From contig CAJHZI010000629.1 of NCBI GenBank assembly GCA_905160935.1, forward strand, positions 466,501 through 530,500: DNA of 64,000 nt, given 5' to 3'. The position numbers were made by a program, and so were the translations under genes. Shown piece after piece: positions 60,017-64,000 of this stretch (position 1 is its first letter; each line of letters starts with the position of its first letter). This stretch comes from Enchytraeus crypticus. Taxonomy: Eukaryota; Annelida; Clitellata; Enchytraeida; Enchytraeidae. The notes below the pieces were generated by a model. It ran no database searches and was not told where the DNA came from. It saw only the letters and a program-made list of their open reading frames with translations.

Positions 60017-60235
60017 TCGGGTTCGGTTCGGTTCGTTGAAAATGAAAGTTCGGTTCGGTTCGGGTTCGGTTAGCAGTTAACAATTTGAGAGTTCGGTTCG
60101 GTTTGTTGAAAAGGGAAGTTCGGTTCGGTTCGGTTCGGTTCGGGTTCAGTTAGAACAAAGGTTCGGGTTCGGTTCGGATTCGGCTTGCTTTCCAACTCGC
60201 AAGAGTTCGATTCGAGTTCTAAATGGTTTGGTTTG
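60017..60235. repeat. GTTCGG subterminal repeat, left
   Basis: Irregular runs of GGTTCGG and GGGTTCGG broken by 'ttgaaaatgaaag'-like spacers. Confidence 0.85.
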
Positions 60236-60782
60236 GATAATGTTGCATTGGTTTAACATTACTTATAATAATCATGGTTATGTAAACATGTTTAAAATGG
60301 TTTATGGTAAATGTGCTTAAATAAATACATAGAAGTCATAGTAACTGACACATATTTCACCTGAGTAAAAATATGACAATGAAAAAATGAGAGAAGTGGT
60401 ATTTATTCCTGTACATTTCTTAAAATACTGTAAGTTGACAAACAAATGTTCATAAAATAGATATTTAGCTTTTTTACGGTATCTTTATTATTCTCCTTGA
60501 TTATAACCAGAAAATAGAATGCTTCATCCATTTAAAAATAAATTTTGTCACTAGTCTAGGCCTATATATTAGAAAAGTTGATAATTAAATGGAAATGTCT
60601 TCGCTAAAATTTGATGCAAAATTCCACAGATAAAGTGCAATTTATTAACATAAAATGTGAAATAAGGGCGATTTGGTAAACACTTGTACTTCCACAGACA
60701 AATGATCATAATATATACTTTTTGCTATCAACTGAACCAGTAATAAACAATAAGTGTCTAAAATACCAGTGATTTTTGTAAT

Positions 60783-60783
<1 letters not shown>

Positions 60784-60815
<32 letters not shown>

Positions 60816-61548
60816 GTGCACTGCCTATTACAGGTCCATGGTATATAAAGCCTTCACTTTTCTCGGTCTTCCGCTTTCCTCTTCATGTCCATATATGAGT
60901 GGATCTTAAAATCATCTAACATTTATAATCTTGGTCTGCCTCTGCCTCTTTTTCCTTTCATTCTGCCTTCTATGACATTTTTAATATACTTTCCCCTCCT
61001 AGAATGAGTCCTATTCAATTCTTCTTCCTATATCTTAATACATTTATCAACTGTCTATCTTTACCAACTCTTTCCAGAACTTCCTCACTTGTAACCTTTT
61101 GAGCCCATCTAATCCTTTTCATTCTTCTCCATATCCATATTTGCAATGCCTCTAGTTTCCTGATATTTTCTTTCCTTGATGTCCATGTTTTAGATCCATA
61201 TAATAGAGTGGTCCATACCAAGGTTTTCGATGTCTTTATCTTAGTGTCTTTCTTTAGGATTTTTGTTAAAAATTTCCTATTATGAAAAGTTTCTTTTGCT
61301 TGTGCAATCCTTCTATATATTTCAGTCTCGAATTTCCCATCATCTGTTATAGCATGACTTAAATATTTGCAACTCCTCACCTGTTCCAATTTGCTTACAT
61401 TTATTATAATATTGACTTCATCTCTATTATGGGATACTCTCACTACTTTTGTCTCTTTGATGTTAATCTTCATTCCATCTTTCAATGCCATATCATTCAG
61501 ATTATCCATTAACTTCTGTAGACCAGTCTCGCTTCCCGCTACCATTCC
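60784..61548 (-). mobile_element. LINE-alpha, longest copy, inserted in the hAT element
   Basis: On the minus strand a 176-codon open frame (61545-61015) reads MVAGSETGLQKLMDNLNDMA, KINIKETKVVRVSHNRDEVN, YLSHAITDDGKFETEIYRRI, TLLYGSKTWTSRKENIRKLE and IWIWRRMKRIRWAQKVTSEE, a reverse transcriptase from just after the YADD region through thumb and C-terminal part. Breaks follow before the GRGRPR-type end, the hairpin (CCTGTAATAGGCAG, imperfect) and a 28-bp GA tail. TTTGTAATG (60775-60783) and TTTGTAACG (61549-61557) flank it, a target duplication with one change. No endonuclease domain or palm core remains. The clade (RTE-like or other) is unsettled. Confidence 0.9.
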
Positions 61549-61741
61549 TTTGTAACGCTGACATTCCTATATATCTCTATCTTTTATTAATTTTTAAATT
61601 TGTGTCGGCACCAGCCTTACCTGAATATATGCTATTGGATACTGTAAGACATGTAAATGCAAACACTAATATATATTTGTATTGTTTTTACTATCTTTAT
61701 ATAATGTCAGGCTGACGAAGAAGAAAGGAACTTCACGATTT

Positions 61742-61955
61742 TAGTTCAGTTCGGTTTGGACAAAGACAGGGTTCGGGTTCGGTTCTGGTTCAGTCAGAGT
61801 CTGGGTTCGGGTTCGGTTCGGTTCGGCCAGAGTCTGGGTTCGGGTTCGGTTCGGGTTCGGCCAGAATCTGGGTTCGGGTTCGGTCAAAATTCCTGATTTT
61901 TGGGTTCGGTTCGGTTCGGCCCGAGTCTGGGTTCGGTTCGGGTTCGGTTCGATTC
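61742..61955. repeat. GTTCGG subterminal repeat, right
   Basis: Same strand orientation of GGTTCGG as in the left block, with CCAGAGTCTG-like spacers every 40-50 bp. The open minus frame across it (61741-62085, PNPNRTRTQ-like) is a repeat artefact. Confidence 0.85.
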
Positions 61956-61964
61956 CCATCTCTA

Positions 61965-61972
61965 CTATATAG
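61965..61972. repeat. hAT target site duplication, right copy
   Basis: CTATATAG, exact match to 59978-59985. Confidence 0.85.
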
Positions 61973-62195
61973 CCGAGTAGGGGTAACGTCACAAAGTTTT
62001 GAATGACTGGTCCTGAAGTGAACTGAACTCTCGTGGGTTCGAATCTCAGCCGCGATGATCTGAGAGTATAATCTCGGACATGCACAGGACTGGTTATAAT
62101 GATACGTAAAATTGAGTAAATTTCATAACGTTTTAAACATATGGTATTAAAAGTGATAGGTATCAGCGTAGTTGATCATTTCACTAAAATGCATG
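61973..62195 (+). mobile_element. SINE-A copy split at its 5' edge by the hAT
   Basis: 'ccgagtaggggtaacgtcac', B box 'gtgggttcgaatctc', 'gatgatctgagagtataatc', 'tcggacatgcacaggactgg' and terminal 'gtatcagcgtagttgatcat'. In other copies the head begins 'atgtctaaatagc' or similar; here that part ('atgtctatatag', 59974-59985) is left of the hAT, so the transposon inserted into the SINE's first bases. Confidence 0.8.
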
Positions 62196-62344
62196 CTTAC
62201 TGTCATTAGTGACAAATATGCCAGTGAAGCTGTAACGAAGCTGTTGAAGTTGCCTGCCTAGCTGACATTATTTGTCGTATCTCGTCATGTCTAGTCATGG
62301 TATATCTTACAGCATCGAATAAAGCTTTCTTTGTATGGCGCTAT

Positions 62345-62525
62345 GTTTTGTATCGTATCGTATCATTTCCAGTACTGAAGACTTGACTGCGTTGTGTCAT
62401 ATTGTATTGTATTGTAATTTATGGTATTTGTTAATTTATCGTATTATATTACGTTGTGTTGCATTGTATTTCATTTCATTGTATCATATTTTATCTCTGA
62501 ATAGAATCGAATTGTATTTTGCTGA
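62345..62525. repeat. Degenerate GTATTGTATC-type repeat
   Basis: Pentamer-based low-complexity stretch (GTATC, GTATT, GTGTT) with no stable unit. Confidence 0.6.
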
Positions 62526-62940
62526 AATGCATTGCATAGCATTCATTGAATAGTGTAGTGCCCGCTAGTTGCATAACTTGCTAATTTAATGCTCTCGAAT
62601 TGGATGGAATATTTTTATATGGAACAAATGGTACCACAAGCTGAAGGGGATTCTCTTGACCTGTTAAAGTGTTGAATACACCGACAGATGAATTAAATGT
62701 GTTTACACCGTCAGTAGTCACTGCCCATCCAAAACACTCGACGACTGGCGTATAAACTGTTAATGGAACTTTGTGGATACAAATTCCACGCGTGAAAACA
62801 TTTATATACGGCCTCAGGTTCTAGCATTTCTGCTGTGGTTTTGTATGCCGGCTGGTGGTCAAGTTTCTAGCGATCTTGCGCTATACACAAGTGGTCGCGA
62901 GTTCTAAAGCTCACGCCTTATTGAACTCTATGATTTAATT

Positions 62941-63033
62941 CTCTCTCTCTCTCTCTATCTGTCTCTCTCTCTATCTATTATATATATATATATACAGTAT
63001 ACATATATATATACATGTATATATATATATACA

Positions 63034-63095
<62 letters not shown>
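62941..63095. repeat. (TC)n followed by (TA)n with TACATGTA interruptions
   Basis: A 36-bp TC tract leads into about 110 bp of TA repeats. TACATGTA occurs near 63012, with a TACATG variant near 63032. Confidence 0.95.
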
Positions 63096-63096
<1 letters not shown>

Positions 63097-63309
63097 GGCT
63101 ACCTTGATTAGTATAAATAATAATAAATAATGTCATCCACCTACTTAGTTACTGAATCATCCCTTGATATGTTAATTCAGTCGATTTTATTTAAAAACAA
63201 ACTTTAAAAAGCATACCTATATATTATACGATGGCAATACAAAAAGACAAAGAAACTGTATTCGTATAAAATAATAAACTTAAGACGATTAGAGTGTACG
63301 GTTGTCAAT

Positions 63310-63362
63310 GACAACAACAATAGATTAAAGTGCTACTGTTGTTCATTACAATAGTAGTACTG
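63310..63362 (-). mobile_element. LINE-beta 3' hairpin relic
   Basis: Reversed tail 'acaacaacaatagattaa', then AGTGCTACTGTTGTT, CATT, ACAATAGTAGTACT. It resembles the hairpin at 33266 but with arms that are longer and more symmetrical, perhaps a subfamily. Confidence 0.5.
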
Positions 63363-63707
63363 TAATAATGATGTAATCGCTTTGTTGCTACTGTATGGGC
63401 AAGTCATAAGTGGAACCATACAAGAAAATATGACATTAAATTGTATTAGAATAGCCTATAAATACGAGTATATATGTATAGCCTGTGTGTAAGTGCGTAT
63501 CAGATAATTTTATTAATTATAAGCCGGAAGTCAGTCTGTTTCTCACATCATTATAAAGTAACTTATACACACGTATACTCACGTATACATATCGACTTAT
63601 TTTAAAATGCATTCAATCACATTAAAACTCGCGCAGTGACAAAATATATTTACAGTCTCAGTTGAATTTTATTTTTAAATAATCTGACATTTACAGTAGG
63701 CCGACTA

Positions 63708-63820
63708 TAAAAAGCTGGTAAAAAATGTTAACGTCAGTTTTCTCACTCGGATGCGATGTCAGTGATGGGCAAGCCCAGGATTTGAACCACGCACATAATG
63801 ATCCACGGTTGAATACAATT
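63708..63820 (-). mobile_element. SINE-D copy, head truncated
   Basis: 'aaaaagctggtaaaaaatgt', 'taacgtcagttttctcactc', 'gatgcgatgtcagtgatggg', reversed B box 'gatttgaaccacgc' and 'atgatccacggttgaatac'. The A-box end is missing. Confidence 0.75.
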
Positions 63821-63899
63821 TTAGATAAACTTACTTTAATTCGTATTCTCTTTTTCATTCCTAGCTCTATATCTTTGTCTTTCTGTTTATTTCTCAATC

Positions 63900-64000
63900 G
63901 TTCTCTTTTTGTTTGTTATATACTTGTTTTTGTTGCTTTATTTCTTTGTTTCTTTATTGTTTGTTTATTTGTTTGTTTGTTTCTTTTTTTCTTTACTTCC
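63900..64000. repeat. TTTG/TTTC-rich low-complexity end of window
   Basis: T-rich run with a (TTTG)n block near 63958-63982, cut by the window edge. Confidence 0.8.

Larger units (their letters stand above)
59986..61964. mobile_element. Non-autonomous hAT-type DNA transposon with nested LINE
   Basis: The ends are inverted copies of TAGAGATGGGAAT (59986-59998 and, reversed, 61952-61964), 13 bp without mismatch, starting TAGAG as the hAT end consensus YARNG demands. The 8-bp duplication CTATATAG lies outside both ends. TTCGG-rich subterminal blocks occupy about 60017-60235 and 61742-61955. Removing the LINE-alpha insertion (60784-61548) leaves about 1.2 kb with no transposase frame, so it would need a transposase from elsewhere. 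The left interior (60235-60780) is AT-rich and without similarity that I recognise. No other copy is in the window. Confidence 0.85.
42366..64000 (+). other. Putative robo intron 2, open at the window end
   Basis: Starts with the consensus donor GTAAGT. No Ig2 exon or other receptor exon is recognisable before 64000, so the intron would be at least 21.6 kb. Stretches without a recognised element include about 43525-45880, 46740-47680, 48280-48890, 49180-49740, 49975-50690, 51030-52490, 53900-55500, 56100-57230, 58400-59080, 59330-59970, 62560-62930 and 63400-63700. GC-richer, non-repetitive patches lie at 49470-49690 and 58690-58960. Confidence 0.5.

Noticed and set aside
61741-62085. Minus-strand open frame with PNRTRTQ repeats
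   Set aside because: Product of the GTTCGG subterminal repeat of the hAT element.

Overview
This is animal nuclear DNA: AT-rich, gene-poor, full of microsatellites, tRNA-derived SINEs and LINE fragments, with GT-AG introns. It is not bacterial and I see no operon. Repeat style and frequent TAGGCCTA/TACATGTA motifs suggest a marine invertebrate, perhaps a lophotrochozoan such as a mollusc. That is an impression, not a demonstration.

The only host gene I can support is a roundabout (robo) Slit-receptor homologue on the + strand. Its first Ig domain is a single phase 1-1 exon at 42018-42365. A good candidate signal-peptide exon lies at 19547-19598, ends in phase 1 at a consensus donor, and joins the Ig exon in frame across a 22.4 kb intron. 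The rest of the receptor is not visible and must lie beyond 64000; the 21.6 kb after the Ig exon would be intron 2. I see no recognisable gene in 1-19546.

The rest is repeat landscape. LINE-alpha has eight 5'-truncated pieces (3949, 17270, 23594, 24650, 34410, 52968, 58088, 60784) ending in a small hairpin and a (GA)n tail. LINE-beta is CR1/L2/Jockey-like, with pieces at 32845, 57690 and several 3'-hairpin relics. A SINE called here SINE-GA ends in a hairpin and (GA)n tail like LINE-alpha. A second element, SINE-GAT, has the same 5' head but a different body and a (GAT)n tail. Three tRNA-like SINE families also occur, called SINE-A, SINE-C and SINE-D here. A non-autonomous hAT transposon (59986-61964) with 13-bp inverted ends and an exact 8-bp target duplication sits in the head of a SINE-A and itself contains a LINE-alpha insertion.

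Tandem repeats include 12-, 15-, 16-, 18-, 28-, 34- and 37-bp arrays and five (TA)n arrays carrying the same TACATGTA interruption. Most short open frames in the window are translations of these repeats. The family names are mine for this window; I could not match them to a repeat library.
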